From Verrucomicrobiota bacterium (lineage in GTDB: Bacteria > Verrucomicrobiota > Verrucomicrobiia > Limisphaerales > J093): a stretch of 64,000 nt of DNA. Location of the stretch: positions 89,870 to 153,869 of the forward strand of contig JAKQDD010000210.1 of the NCBI GenBank assembly GCA_029556615.1. The letters run 5' to 3'. The notes under the pieces were generated by a model. The model ran no database searches. It worked only from the letters and a program-made list of their open reading frames with translations, and was not told where the DNA came from. Positions 8,712 through 17,642 of the stretch are shown one piece after another (within the stretch, counting starts at the first letter, position 1; every line of letters begins with the position of its first letter). The position numbers and the translations under genes are program-made.

Positions 8712-10185
8712 TCGTGGGCGGCAGCGCGCCCAGGAACAGGCCGAGCGGGGCAATGCCGTCCGCAAAGTAGCGGCCGAGGATGGATTGGCCGGCCGGGTTG
8801 GGCGCATTGGCGATGACTGTCAGCCCGCCGCCGGCGACGGCACCGGCCACCACCGCGTATTGCATCCCGCCGGTCAGACCCGGAACCAGGGTCGCCAGAT
8901 AGGTGATCGCCGCATTGTCGTTCACTGCCGTCAGCGCCATTGCCCCCAGCATCAGCGGCACCTCGGAGAGCCGGCTCAAGACCGGCTCGATCCACCACTG
9001 CTGGAGCCCGCCGTGCGTGACCAATCCCGAGAGAAAAAACCCGACCAGGATCGGCGATCGCAGCCGCAGCTCATCCTGGTGCTCCCGCGTCACCTCGAGA
9101 AACGCCAGGAACATCAGGAATCCGCCCAAGAGGAAGACCGAGGTGTGCGCATTCAACACCGACCACGCCATGAACGCCAGATGTACGGCAACGATCCAGA
9201 CCGGGGTGGACCGGCTGGGTGCCCCCGCCCCACGCTGACCCGGCGAGGCGGCGCCGGACCTCCCCGACCAGCGGGCGAACTCCTTTCGGAACACGATGTA
9301 GCCCAAAGCGTTGGCCGCGCCGATGCCCAGGACGGTCACCCACCCGAAACGAGCCAACATGAAGGGGGTCGTCCACTGCCATGGACCCGCCACCATCAGC
9401 ACCGGAGGCGCCGCAAAATGGGTCAGGACGCCACCGACCGAGATGTTGACGAAGAGCAGCCCCAGCGTGGCGTAGGCGAAGCGCGGCGATGGCCCTCGAT
9501 CGTAGAAGTGGCGGGCCAGCAGCAGCGCCGAGATGGTCATCGCCGCCGGCTCGGTGATCAACGACCCCAACACCGGACCCGCGGTCAGAATCGTCAGCCA
9601 CCACGCTCCCGGGCCGCCGCCGCCCAGCCGGGCGATCCAGTGCAAACACCGCTCCGCCAACCCCAGCACCGGCCGCGTGGCCGCCATCGTCATGATCACC
9701 ATCACAAACACCGGTTCCTGGTAGCTCACCCTGTGGTTGAAGTAGTGCAGCGTCGTCTGCCAGCCCGAGGTCGCCGCCAGCAGCGCAAAGAGCGGCACAC
9801 ACCAGATCCCAAAGACCACCTCGACCTCACCGAGGAAATGCAGCACCCGCGGCCCCATGCTCGATGCGGAACCCTCCAGAGCGCCTCCGGATTGCGCCCG
9901 CTGCCGGTCTTCGAGCTCATGCGCCCAACGTCGAAAGCGGTGGGTGAAAAACGTGTGCGCCACGGCTCCGAAGAACAGCAGCGAAACCCAAAGACTGAGC
10001 GGTTCCTGCCGGATCCGATGCTGCAGCACCTCCCACAGGCCTGTCAGATGGGCGTCCCCGTAACTCTCGAGCGCGGGCGGAAAGGCCGGTGCCGCCGGCG
10101 ATCCTCCCGGCGCGGCGCCGAGCGCGTGAACGCCCGCCACCGCCAGTATGAGCGCCACGCCGCTGAACCGAAGGATGGACCGCAT
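8677..10185 (-). CDS. Putative Na+/H+ antiporter (Na_H_antiport_3-like)
   Basis: 502 aa inner-membrane protein. A hydrophobic N-terminal segment that looks like a signal sequence is followed by a hydrophilic, possibly periplasmic stretch and then about ten membrane helices. The blocks SLITEPAAMTISALLL and LTAVNDNAAITYLATLVPGL resemble the paired acidic/Asn half-helices of the putative sodium-proton antiporter family related to NhaD. The start ATG (10185-10183) overlaps the TGA of pgm as TGATG, implying translational coupling in the fba-pgm operon. The transported ion is inferred from the family only. Confidence 0.78.
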   Translation of the reverse strand: MRSILRFSGVALILAVAGVHALGAAPGGSPAAPAFPPALESYGDAHLTGLWEVLQHRIRQEPLSLWVSLLFFGAVAHTFFTHRFRRWAHELEDRQRAQSGGALEGSASSMGPRVLHFLGEVEVVFGIWCVPLFALLAATSGWQTTLHYFNHRVSYQEPVFVMVIMTMAATRPVLGLAERCLHWIARLGGGGPGAWWLTILTAGPVLGSLITEPAAMTISALLLARHFYDRGPSPRFAYATLGLLFVNISVGGVLTHFAAPPVLMVAGPWQWTTPFMLARFGWVTVLGIGAANALGYIVFRKEFARWSGRSGAASPGQRGAGAPSRSTPVWIVAVHLAFMAWSVLNAHTSVFLLGGFLMFLAFLEVTREHQDELRLRSPILVGFFLSGLVTHGGLQQWWIEPVLSRLSEVPLMLGAMALTAVNDNAAITYLATLVPGLTGGMQYAVVAGAVAGGGLTVIANAPNPAGQSILGRYFADGIAPLGLFLGALPPTIILGGSFLLFR

Positions 10186-11855
10186 CACACGCCCTCGAGC
10201 ACTCGCGCAACCATCCGGCGGGCCTCGGTGACGATGCTCTCCCAGTGAGCCGGGTCCCGGTAGCTCTCCGCGTAGACCTTGTAGACCGGTTCGGTCCCGG
10301 AAAGCCGGACCGCAAACCAGCCGCCGGCGGTCATGACCTTCAAGCCCCCAAGCGGCGCCCCGTTGCCGGGCGCGCGATCGAGCTTCGCCACAATCGGGTC
10401 CCCGGCCAGTTCGGTCTCCCGCACCAGGTCGGGCGAGAGCCGGCCGAAGCGGGTCCGCCACGCAGGGTCCAGAGGGGTGTCGATCCGCCGGTAGACCGTG
10501 GGCCCCAGCCGGGCCCGGGTCTCCTGCACCAGCTCTCCGAGATCCCTGCCCGTGACCGCCGCCATCTCCGCCGCGAGCAGCCCCAGCGCGATCCCATCCT
10601 TGTCGGTCACCCACGTGCTGCCATCCCGCCGGAGCAGACTCGCGCCCGCACTCTCCTCCCCGCCAAAGCAGAGCGTGCCGTCAAACAGCCCGGGCGTGAA
10701 CCACTTGAATCCCACCGGCACTTCGCAGAGCTGCCGGTTTCGCGCACGCACGACCCAGTCGATGAGCGTGCTGCTGACCACGGTCTTCCCCACCGCTGCG
10801 GCCGGCCGCCAGCCGCTGCGCTGGCCGAGCAGGTAGTCGATGGCAACGGCGAGGTAGTGGTTGGGATTGAGCAGGCCGCCGCTCGGCGTCACGATCCCGT
10901 GCCGGTCGGCGTCGGGATCGCTGCCGAATGCCACGTCGAACCGCTCGCGCCATTGCACGAGACGCGCCATGGCGTAGGCGCTCGAGCAGTCCATCCGGAT
11001 CTGTCCATCCCGATCCAAAGTCATGAAGCCAAACGTCGGGTCCACGCCCCGGTTGACAATCTCGAGATTCAAACCGTGACGCTCCGCAATCCGCCCCCAG
11101 TAATCCACGGAAGCGCCGCCGAGCGGATCCACGCCCAGACGCAGCCCTGCGGAGCGCACCGCCTCGAGGTCGACCACCGACGGGAGGTCCTCGATGTACT
11201 CCGCGGCGAGGTCGACTGCGCGGATGCCCTCGGGCAGGGATCGCGGCGCCGGGGTCCGGCGGCGCACCTCCCGATTGCCGCCCTCGAGCAACGCCCGCGC
11301 CCGCTTCTCGATCCACTGGGTGACCTCCGTGTCCGCCGGACCGCCGTTGGGGGGGTTGTACTTGAAGCCCCCGTCGGCGGGCGGGTTGTGGGAGGGCGTG
11401 ATCACAATCCCGTCCGCGAGGCCCTGGGTTCGTCCCCGGTTCCAGACGAGAATGGCGCGGGAAATCACCGGCGTGGGGGTGAAAGCGCGGCCGGCGATGG
11501 GAGCCTGAACCACGGTCTCGACCCCGTTGGCGGCCAGAACCTCGATCGCCGTGGCCTCCGCGGGGGCGGATGCAGCGTGGGTGTCCTTGCCGAGGTACAG
11601 GGGGCCGGTGATCTCGTGCGACCGCCGATAGTCGCAGATCGCCTGCGTGATGGCGAGGATGTGCGCCTCGTTGAACTTCCGCTCGAGGGGGCTGCCGCGA
11701 TGGCCGCTCGTCCCAAACGCGACCGTCTGGCTCCGCTCGGCGGGATCGGGCGACAGCTCCCGGTACGCCCGCTCGAGCCGGGGAACGTCGATGAGATCCT
11801 CGGGGCGCGCGGGCTGGCCGGCCCGCGCGTGGACCGTCTCCTGGGGGATGCTCAT
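10185..11855 (-). CDS. pgm: Phosphoglucomutase (alpha-D-glucose phosphate-specific)
   Basis: 556 aa, standard length for the bacterial alpha-phosphohexomutase that interconverts glucose-1-phosphate and glucose-6-phosphate, linking glycolysis with glycogen and sugar-nucleotide synthesis. All active-site blocks are present: FGTSGHRGS near residue 48, the phosphoserine loop VITPSHNPP, the magnesium loop DPDADRHG, the sugar-binding GGEESAG and the phosphate-binding RLSGTEPVYKVY near the end. The start ATG overlaps the fba stop as TGATG; the TTG one codon upstream is less likely. It sits between fba and the antiporter in a tightly coupled operon. Confidence 0.96.
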   Translation of the reverse strand: MSIPQETVHARAGQPARPEDLIDVPRLERAYRELSPDPAERSQTVAFGTSGHRGSPLERKFNEAHILAITQAICDYRRSHEITGPLYLGKDTHAASAPAEATAIEVLAANGVETVVQAPIAGRAFTPTPVISRAILVWNRGRTQGLADGIVITPSHNPPADGGFKYNPPNGGPADTEVTQWIEKRARALLEGGNREVRRRTPAPRSLPEGIRAVDLAAEYIEDLPSVVDLEAVRSAGLRLGVDPLGGASVDYWGRIAERHGLNLEIVNRGVDPTFGFMTLDRDGQIRMDCSSAYAMARLVQWRERFDVAFGSDPDADRHGIVTPSGGLLNPNHYLAVAIDYLLGQRSGWRPAAAVGKTVVSSTLIDWVVRARNRQLCEVPVGFKWFTPGLFDGTLCFGGEESAGASLLRRDGSTWVTDKDGIALGLLAAEMAAVTGRDLGELVQETRARLGPTVYRRIDTPLDPAWRTRFGRLSPDLVRETELAGDPIVAKLDRAPGNGAPLGGLKVMTAGGWFAVRLSGTEPVYKVYAESYRDPAHWESIVTEARRMVARVLEGV

Positions 11856-12820
11856 CAATCAAACGCCTGTCCGGCGCAGCAAAGCACGTTGCGCACCTTG
11901 TGCCGGACCAGCTCCTTCACCCGGACGCGCGCAGGACCGAGATACTTGCGCGGATCGAACTCCTTCGGATTATCGAGAAAAGCCTTGCGTATGCCGGCGG
12001 TCATGGCGAGACGCAGGTCGGTGTCGATGTTGACCTTCGTCACGCCGGTCCGGCGCGCGATTTCAATGTCCGCCTCCGGCACGCCGGCCGCGTCCTCGCC
12101 CAGCTTGCCCCCGGTCCGGTTGATTTCCTCGACGAGCTCCCGGGGAACGCTTGACGCGCCGTGAAGAACCAGCGGGTAGTCGCCCAGGCTGGCGTCCATG
12201 AGCGCTTTCTTGATCGCCGTCAGCCGGTCCAGGTTGAGATGCTGCGCCCCCTTGAATTTGTAGGCGCCGTGGGAGTTGCCGATGGCGATGGCGAGGGAAT
12301 CGACGCCGGTCTGGCGCACGAACTCGACCGCCTCGTCCGGGTGGGTGTAAACGCCCCCCTTCGAGAAGGAGCCGCCGTGCTCGCCCTCGTCGAACTGGGC
12401 GCCAACCAACTGCCCCAGTTCGCCTTCGACCACGCAGTTGTGCTTGTGGGCGTAGTCCACCACCCGCTTGCAGACCTCGACGTTCTTCTCGAACGGCAGG
12501 TGGCTGCCGTCGATCATTACGCTCGTAAAGCCCTCGTCGATGCACTGCCGGCAAAGCTCGACCGTGTCGCCGTGATCCAGGTGCACGGCGATCGGGATGT
12601 TCGTCACGCTGATGGCCGCTTCAATGAGCTTCTTCAGGTAGACCGGATTGGCGTATTGTCGTGCGCCTTTCGAGATCTGGAGGATCACCGGGGCCTTCTC
12701 TTCCTCGCAGGCCTCGACGATCGCCTGGATCAATTCCATGTTGTTCACGTTGAACGCGCCCAAGGCGTACTTCCCCTTCAAGGCCTTGGTGAACAAGTCG
12801 CGGGTGTGTGTCAGTGGCAT
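11855..12820 (-). CDS. fba: Class II fructose-bisphosphate aldolase
   Basis: 321 aa cytoplasmic zinc enzyme that cleaves fructose-1,6-bisphosphate to two triose phosphates. Zinc and substrate ligands are visible: AVHLDHGD, VVEGELGQ, IGNSHGAYKF, VLHGASS and NIDTDLR, the last being the class II substrate-binding strand. The length suits the shorter class IIB branch, although tagatose-bisphosphate or related aldolase activity cannot be excluded. First gene of the fba-pgm-antiporter operon; a 25-nt hairpin lies in its leader at 12837-12861. Confidence 0.93.
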   Translation of the reverse strand: MPLTHTRDLFTKALKGKYALGAFNVNNMELIQAIVEACEEEKAPVILQISKGARQYANPVYLKKLIEAAISVTNIPIAVHLDHGDTVELCRQCIDEGFTSVMIDGSHLPFEKNVEVCKRVVDYAHKHNCVVEGELGQLVGAQFDEGEHGGSFSKGGVYTHPDEAVEFVRQTGVDSLAIAIGNSHGAYKFKGAQHLNLDRLTAIKKALMDASLGDYPLVLHGASSVPRELVEEINRTGGKLGEDAAGVPEADIEIARRTGVTKVNIDTDLRLAMTAGIRKAFLDNPKEFDPRKYLGPARVRVKELVRHKVRNVLCCAGQAFD

Positions 12821-12836
12821 ACAACAGTTTCGGTTG

Positions 12837-12861
12837 GCCGCCTGCCGGCACGGCAGGCGGC
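12837..12861. promoter_or_regulatory. Perfect hairpin in the fba leader
   Basis: GCCGCCTGCCG (12837-12847), a 3-nt loop, and the exact complement CGGCAGGCGGC (12851-12861), 16 bp upstream of the fba start codon. No T-run follows on either strand, so it is not a classic terminator. It could act as an mRNA-stability or translation-control structure in the 5' leader of the operon, or be a small dispersed palindrome. Confidence 0.5.
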
Positions 12862-12974
12862 ACGATCTCCGGTACTTTAGAGATCACCCCGACGAAAGGC
12901 GATGTAAAAATGAGCGGGACCGAGGGGGTCGGGACAAGAGGGTCTGCGTGGGTCTGGGGTCTGGGCCGGCGGCT

Positions 12975-13036
12975 CCAGCATGTCAGTGCGCGCTGAGTCT
13001 GCAGCCGCTCTGGCAGACCGGCGCACTGGCTGCTGG
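12975..13036 (-). other. Long interrupted hairpin after the 13045 gene
   Basis: Nested complementary arms: CCAGCA (12975) with TGCTGG (13031) and CAGTGCGC (12984) with GCGCACTG (13021), with a smaller stem inside. It starts 9 bp beyond the stop of the minus-strand gene at 13045, the usual place for a 3' transcript end, but lacks a T-run. Confidence 0.4.
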
Positions 13037-13044
13037 CCTTCCGG

Positions 13045-14334
13045 CTACGGGGCGGGCTCTTGCAGCCAATCGCCCCCATACTCCCGGTAGGTATCGAACA
13101 CCGCACCCCCAAGGCTCTGGCGAAGGGCGGCCTCGGCCTCGGCCTGGAGGGCGCGGAGCGTGGCGAGGCGAGTCTCGGTCGTCAGGCTCTTATCGTCTCT
13201 GACGTGCTGCATCTGGTCGCGCGCCGTCTGGACCAGACCATAAGCCTGGGCGGCGGTTGCATCGGTCAAGCCGTGCCGATGCACCACCCGACGCAGGGAC
13301 TGGTACTGGCTGTCCCGTGCGCGCTCGACCTCGGCGTAGCGTTCCGGTCCGAGCGCGGTGCGGGTGGCGTCCTCGAGCTCGGCCTGCAGCTCTTTCTGGC
13401 GCGCTTGTTTTTCCTCCTTGGACAGCGCGGCGCGTCCGAGCTGCTGCCGGGCGTTCTCGTAATCACTCCGGAGCTGCGCCACGGCGCGCCACTCCCCCTC
13501 GGTGGGCTCGAACCCCGCCAGGCTCTGGGCCCATTGGGCTTCATGGGATACACGCAGGCGGTATTCCTCGAGCTCGGCCGGGCTCAGCAATTGGGTGCGC
13601 GCGCGTTCCAGTTCCTCGGCCAGCGCCTTCCTCCGGGCGTGATCGGCGGGAGTCCATCCCTCGCCGCGCTGGGACACCAGGAGGCTGAGCTCGCGTTCCT
13701 GGCGCTCTTGATTTTCGAGCAGGGCCAGGAGGGCGTCCCGCTTTTCCGGAGGCAGCCAGCCGTAGACCTCGGCCCAGCGCTGCCGGCGGCGGCTCAGGTC
13801 GTCGGCGTCCTCGTCGGCATCCTCGCGGCCGAGGACGGCCTCCAGGCGCGCTTCCCGTTCCTCGTCCAGGCGCTCGAACTCCGCTTCCTGCCAGTCGCCG
13901 GCGTCGCTGGGGTCAATGCTGCCGGCGGCGGCGAGGGTCCAGAACTGCCGCTGGAACTCGGCGACCAGGGGTTGGCGGCGTCGTGCGTACTCCGCGTTGA
14001 TCTCCGCCTTGAGGATATCCCGCACGGTAGCCTCCGGACAGCCGACGGCCCGGAGGCGATCGCGGTATTCGAGGTCGTTGGTCGATGCGATGTGGCTCCA
14101 GTGAAAGGACAGGGCGGGCGACGGTTCTGGAGCGACGCTGTTGGCCGGCGACGGGGGACGGGGCTTGGACGCCCCGGGCGCGGGCGGCGACGATCGAGCC
14201 GGCCCGGGGTCGATACGCAACGGGCGCGGCGGCAGGGTCCCGCTGTCCAGGGTCCGACGCAGCGCGTACAAGCCGGCCAGCAGCCCGATGTTGAGAGCGA
14301 GCGACGCGCACAGGATGACGCCTCGATTCACCAT
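13045..14334 (-). CDS. Membrane-anchored glutamate/arginine-rich protein, paralogue 1
   Basis: 429 aa. One N-terminal transmembrane helix (about residues 5-25) is followed by a Pro-rich linker and a long charged, helical domain rich in Glu, Arg, Gln and Ala. I do not recognise a named family. It is a paralogue of the next gene upstream: both share the block FHW..I.S.....Y...LR..GCPE..+RDI, then mostly coiled helices, and the late 'ER/RY......YQ..R' region. The ATG at 14334 lies one base after the TGA of the upstream paralogue, so the two are co-translated. Probably a periplasmic or cell-envelope structural pair; function unknown. Confidence 0.7.
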   Translation of the reverse strand: MVNRGVILCASLALNIGLLAGLYALRRTLDSGTLPPRPLRIDPGPARSSPPAPGASKPRPPSPANSVAPEPSPALSFHWSHIASTNDLEYRDRLRAVGCPEATVRDILKAEINAEYARRRQPLVAEFQRQFWTLAAAGSIDPSDAGDWQEAEFERLDEEREARLEAVLGREDADEDADDLSRRRQRWAEVYGWLPPEKRDALLALLENQERQERELSLLVSQRGEGWTPADHARRKALAEELERARTQLLSPAELEEYRLRVSHEAQWAQSLAGFEPTEGEWRAVAQLRSDYENARQQLGRAALSKEEKQARQKELQAELEDATRTALGPERYAEVERARDSQYQSLRRVVHRHGLTDATAAQAYGLVQTARDQMQHVRDDKSLTTETRLATLRALQAEAEAALRQSLGGAVFDTYREYGGDWLQEPAP

Positions 14335-14335
14335 G

Positions 14336-15604
14336 TCATTTCTCCCCGGCTTCGCGTGGGCCCTCCTGCACCCTCGAGGCCAATCGCGCCCCCCAGGCCT
14401 CGAGGAACTCCGGCGCCTTGCCCGTTCCCAGCAGTCCTTCGAGCCGCTGCGTCGCTGTCTGGCGCAACACTGCGGCCGCCGTGGACCGGTCGGCGGCGGA
14501 AAGGGTCGGGTCTTCAGCGAGCTTTTCGGCTTCAGCGAGGGCGCCGCGCCAGTAGTCATGGGCCCGGATGGCCTGGCTCTGGGTCATGTTGTGGCCGCTC
14601 GTGAACTCGTAGATCTGCCGGAAATCGCTCTCTTGCGCGCGCTGGTAATCCTGGTAGCGGGCGGGGCCCAACCGCTGCTCGACGGCGCGCTCGAACGCCT
14701 GGCGCCGGCGATCGCGATCTTCCTCGGTCACGTCGTCGCGTTCGAGCAGCTCCTCGGCCACGACATCGCGGTAGGCGAACGATTCCCGGGCGAGCTCCCG
14801 CAGCTCGGCCGCGGTCACCAGGACGCCTTCGAGATGGAGGCCATCGGGGAAACCATCCGCCAGTTGCGCCCGCAGTTGAGCCTCCTCGAGCTCGGCCGGT
14901 GTCAGCGCCTGACGGAGCGCGTCGGCCATCCGGTCGCGGAGCTCGCGGATCTGCGCCTTGTCCTCTGCCAGGAGGATCCCACCGGCCGCCTGTTCGATGG
15001 CCCGCCGGGTGTCCTCATGATCGGAGAAGACCGCGGCGAGCCGCATCAGCGTGGTGTCGGGCAGGAACCCGGCGAGCAAAGCCACTTCATGCTGCGCGAG
15101 CGCCTCCTCGGCAAACTCAGCATCCCAGTCGTACCCGAGCAGTTCCCGGATCAGGGCGCGCTTCTCGCGCAGCGCCTCGATCCGATTCGCTTGGCTGGCT
15201 TTCCGGGCAGCATTGCGCCCGTCGAGTCCGACCCAGGGATCGAAGTGCGGCGGCCGGCGGGCGAGGCGGGACCGGTAAAGCACCTCGATGTCTGCGACCA
15301 GGATATCGCGGATCAACCGCTCCGGACATCCGATCGACCGGAGGTTGGCGAGGTACTGGCGGTAGTCCGAGGATTCGATTTGTCGCCAATGGAAGGCGGG
15401 GGGCGGCTCAGGGGGCGGCGGATCCCCGGCAGGGTTTGAGGGCGCCGCGGGGGGAGCGGGCTCGGCGGCGGCGGCGGCCGCCGACACCAGCAAGAGCCCG
15501 TGGGCGGCGCGTGCGCGTGCCGCGTGGCGCCAAGTCGCAACGCCCAGCGCGAGGAGCGCCACATTCAGCACCAGCGACACGACCAAGGGTGCTCGACCGG
15601 TCAT
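14336..15604 (-). CDS. Membrane-anchored glutamate/arginine-rich protein, paralogue 2
   Basis: 422 aa, same plan as its downstream neighbour: N-terminal transmembrane helix (residues about 7-25), Ala/Pro-rich linker, then the conserved block FHWRQIESSDYRQY...LRSIGCPERLIRDI, which is near-identical in layout to the neighbour, and a long helical Glu/Arg-rich body. The invariant GCPE cysteine in both copies is the most obvious candidate functional residue. Starts cleanly at an ATG at 15604. The pair is about 120 bp from the divergent toxin-antitoxin genes. No family name can be given. Confidence 0.7.
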   Translation of the reverse strand: MTGRAPLVVSLVLNVALLALGVATWRHAARARAAHGLLLVSAAAAAAEPAPPAAPSNPAGDPPPPEPPPAFHWRQIESSDYRQYLANLRSIGCPERLIRDILVADIEVLYRSRLARRPPHFDPWVGLDGRNAARKASQANRIEALREKRALIRELLGYDWDAEFAEEALAQHEVALLAGFLPDTTLMRLAAVFSDHEDTRRAIEQAAGGILLAEDKAQIRELRDRMADALRQALTPAELEEAQLRAQLADGFPDGLHLEGVLVTAAELRELARESFAYRDVVAEELLERDDVTEEDRDRRRQAFERAVEQRLGPARYQDYQRAQESDFRQIYEFTSGHNMTQSQAIRAHDYWRGALAEAEKLAEDPTLSAADRSTAAAVLRQTATQRLEGLLGTGKAPEFLEAWGARLASRVQEGPREAGEK

Positions 15605-15728
15605 AGAAGCTCAGAGACACTGACCTATCATCGTGAGTTAGACAAGGCTGCCCGCGTTGTGCGAGGGTCCGGGCATGGACTCATTTCTTGCATCGATGAT
15701 CTGAGTCCTTTACAGTTGGACTATCGAT

Positions 15729-15935
15729 ATGGAGACCGTTACGCTGTCGCCCAAGTTCCAGATTGTGATTCCGAAGAGCATTCGCGAGAGGTTGGCCCTT
15801 CGCCCGAGCCAGCGGTTCGTGGTGGTCCAGGATGGACACCGTATCCAGCTGGTGCCCCTGCGGCCTGCCTGCAAGCTCAGAGGTTTCCTCAGAGGGATCG
15901 AGACCTCGGTGCCGAGGGAACTGGATCGTGCATGA
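15729..15935 (+). CDS. AbrB/MazE-type antitoxin
   Basis: 68 aa swapped-hairpin AbrB DNA-binding protein: VTLSPKFQIVIPKSIRERL is the typical strand-turn-strand with the 'K.QI.IPK.IR' signature. The C-terminal half (LRGFLRGIETSVPRE) is the part that usually binds the toxin. Its TGA overlaps the start codon of the following PIN gene (ATGA, 15932-15935). It presumably neutralises that toxin and represses its own promoter, as AbrB-type VapB proteins do. Confidence 0.88.
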   Translation: METVTLSPKFQIVIPKSIRERLALRPSQRFVVVQDGHRIQLVPLRPACKLRGFLRGIETSVPRELDRA

Positions 15936-16318
15936 ACGTCGTCGATTCCTCGGCATGGCTCGAGTACTTTGCCGACAGTCCCGCCGCGGTGCCGTTCTCG
16001 CCGGCCATCGAGGATCCACACCAGTTGGTGGTGCCGGTGATCACCCTGTTCGAAGTGTTCAAGCGGGTTCTCCAACAGCGGGAAGAGGCGTCGGCGCTCG
16101 AGGCGATCGCCGTGATGCAGCAAGGCAATGTCATCGCGGTTGACTCCGCGCTCGCGGTGTCCGCGGCCCGGCTCTCCGTGCTGCACCGGCTTCCGCTCGC
16201 CGATGCGATCATCTACGCGACCGCCCGGATGTACGCCGCGATCGTCTGGACGCAGGACGAGCACTTTCGAGACCTCCCGGGCGTGCGGTTCTTCCCCAAA
16301 CCGATTCCCACGGGATAG
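15932..16318 (+). CDS. vapC: PIN-domain ribonuclease toxin (VapC-type)
   Basis: 128 aa. VapC toxins are Mg2+-dependent endoribonucleases cutting tRNA or rRNA. The acidic residues are in place: VDSSAWLEYF (first Asp), the Glu in ITLFEVFKRV, LPLADAIIYATA (third acidic site) and TQDEHF (fourth). The ATG overlaps the antitoxin stop by four bases, fixing the start. Together they form an AbrB-PIN type II toxin-antitoxin pair. Confidence 0.9.
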   Translation: MNVVDSSAWLEYFADSPAAVPFSPAIEDPHQLVVPVITLFEVFKRVLQQREEASALEAIAVMQQGNVIAVDSALAVSAARLSVLHRLPLADAIIYATARMYAAIVWTQDEHFRDLPGVRFFPKPIPTG

Positions 16319-16417
16319 GGCATTCGAGCCTGCGTCGCGGGACGGTCTGCAGCCGGGTGGATCCGGGCCTTGACTTCGGGGTGGACTCGACGGACCCGGT
16401 TCGGCAACGTATCCGCC

Positions 16418-17488
16418 ATGAACCTACCGAAGACCGGGGGGCTGGATCTGGTTTCTCTCGGGGCGCTGGTGCACCGGCTTGATCCGGGTGTCATTCCTTT
16501 CCGGAAAGCGACTTCATGCCAGATTCATGTCAGCGGCGGCGAGTTCAACGTGGCAGCGAATCTTGCTGATTGCTTTCGTCTCCGGACCGGGATCGTGACC
16601 GCGATGGTCGATTACCCGATCGGCGACCTGATCGCGGAGCGGGTTCGGGCGATGGGGGTGCAGCCGTTCTACCGGCGATTCAAGCACGACGGCGTGCAGG
16701 GACCGAACATGGCAACGGTGTACAGCGACCAGGGACACGGGGTGCGGGCGCCGGTGGTATTCTACAACCGCTGCAACGAGGCGGCGGCCCAGCTCAAGCC
16801 GGGCGACTTCCCGTGGGCGGAGATCTTCGCCGGGGGCGTCCGGTGGTTCCACAGCGGCGGAATTTTCGCCGCGCTGTCGCCGACGACCTCGGAAGTGATT
16901 CTCGAAGGCATGGCCGCCGCCAAGGCCGCGGGGGCCGTCGTCTCGTTCGACCTCAACTACCGTCCCAAGCTCTGGAGTCTCTGGGGAGGAGCGGACCAGG
17001 CAAAGACCGTGCTCGAACGCATCGTCCGGAACGTGGATGTGCTGGTCGGCAACGAAGAAGACCTGCAACTGGGCTTGGAAATCCCCGGGCCCAAGGTGGC
17101 GGCCAAGTCGAAGCTGGATCCGAGCGTCTTTCTCGGAATGATCGACCAGGTCGTGCAGCGCTACCCGCAGATCAAGGTTGTGGCCACCACCCTGCGCGAG
17201 GTGCAATCCACCAACCGCCACGGCTGGAGCGCCGTCGCCTGGGTCGAGGGCCAGAGCCACAAGGCCCCCGCGGTCGAGCTCGATGTGCTCGATCGCGTGG
17301 GCGGCGGCGACGGCTTTGCGGCCGGGTTCTTCTACGGCCTGCTCGCGGGTGAACCGCCCGAGGCCGCGGTCCGCCTGGGCTGGGCGCACGGGGCCCTGCT
17401 GACAACGTTCCCCGGGGACACCACCATGGCCACCGTCGAGCAGGTCCAGGCCTTCGCCAAGGGCGGTTCGGCCCGGATCCAGCGGTAG
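16418..17488 (+). CDS. PfkB-family sugar kinase
   Basis: 356 aa ATP-dependent carbohydrate kinase of the ribokinase/PfkB family. GGEFNVAANLA (near residue 39) is the N-terminal PfkB signature, SFDLNYRPKLW is the substrate-side block characteristic of 2-keto-3-deoxygluconate kinases, and DRVGGGDGFAAGF near residue 290 holds the catalytic aspartate and anion hole. The spacing and the NYRPKLW motif favour KDG kinase, but fructokinase-type activity is possible. The ATG at 16418 is preferred over the one at 16370. The TAG stop is the first codon of element copy 2. Confidence 0.85.
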   Translation: MNLPKTGGLDLVSLGALVHRLDPGVIPFRKATSCQIHVSGGEFNVAANLADCFRLRTGIVTAMVDYPIGDLIAERVRAMGVQPFYRRFKHDGVQGPNMATVYSDQGHGVRAPVVFYNRCNEAAAQLKPGDFPWAEIFAGGVRWFHSGGIFAALSPTTSEVILEGMAAAKAAGAVVSFDLNYRPKLWSLWGGADQAKTVLERIVRNVDVLVGNEEDLQLGLEIPGPKVAAKSKLDPSVFLGMIDQVVQRYPQIKVVATTLREVQSTNRHGWSAVAWVEGQSHKAPAVELDVLDRVGGGDGFAAGFFYGLLAGEPPEAAVRLGWAHGALLTTFPGDTTMATVEQVQAFAKGGSARIQR

Positions 17489-17642
17489 AGTCCTCGACTT
17501 GTGGAATGTGGGGTCAACAGGTCAAGTTTGGCCCCTGCCTTCGAGGACTCTCCATTAGCGAGGCGCGGAAGAGAGGTGGGCAAGCAGAGCAGGGTCTTCA
17601 TGTGCCTGAAGACTCGACCGGGTCTGAGGCGGCGCCTCGCTA
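17486..17642 (+). repeat. Dispersed A+B element, copy 2
   Basis: Shorter complete copy (157 bp) between convergent genes. It begins with TAGAGTCCTCGAC at 17486, whose TAG ends the PfkB kinase, and ends with GCGCCTCGCTA at 17642, whose complement supplies the TAG stop of the beta-barrel gene. Module B has the 'MCLKTRPGLRRRLA' reading frame starting at the ATG at 17600. With copy 1 this is the second case of both flanking stops being supplied by one element. Confidence 0.9.
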
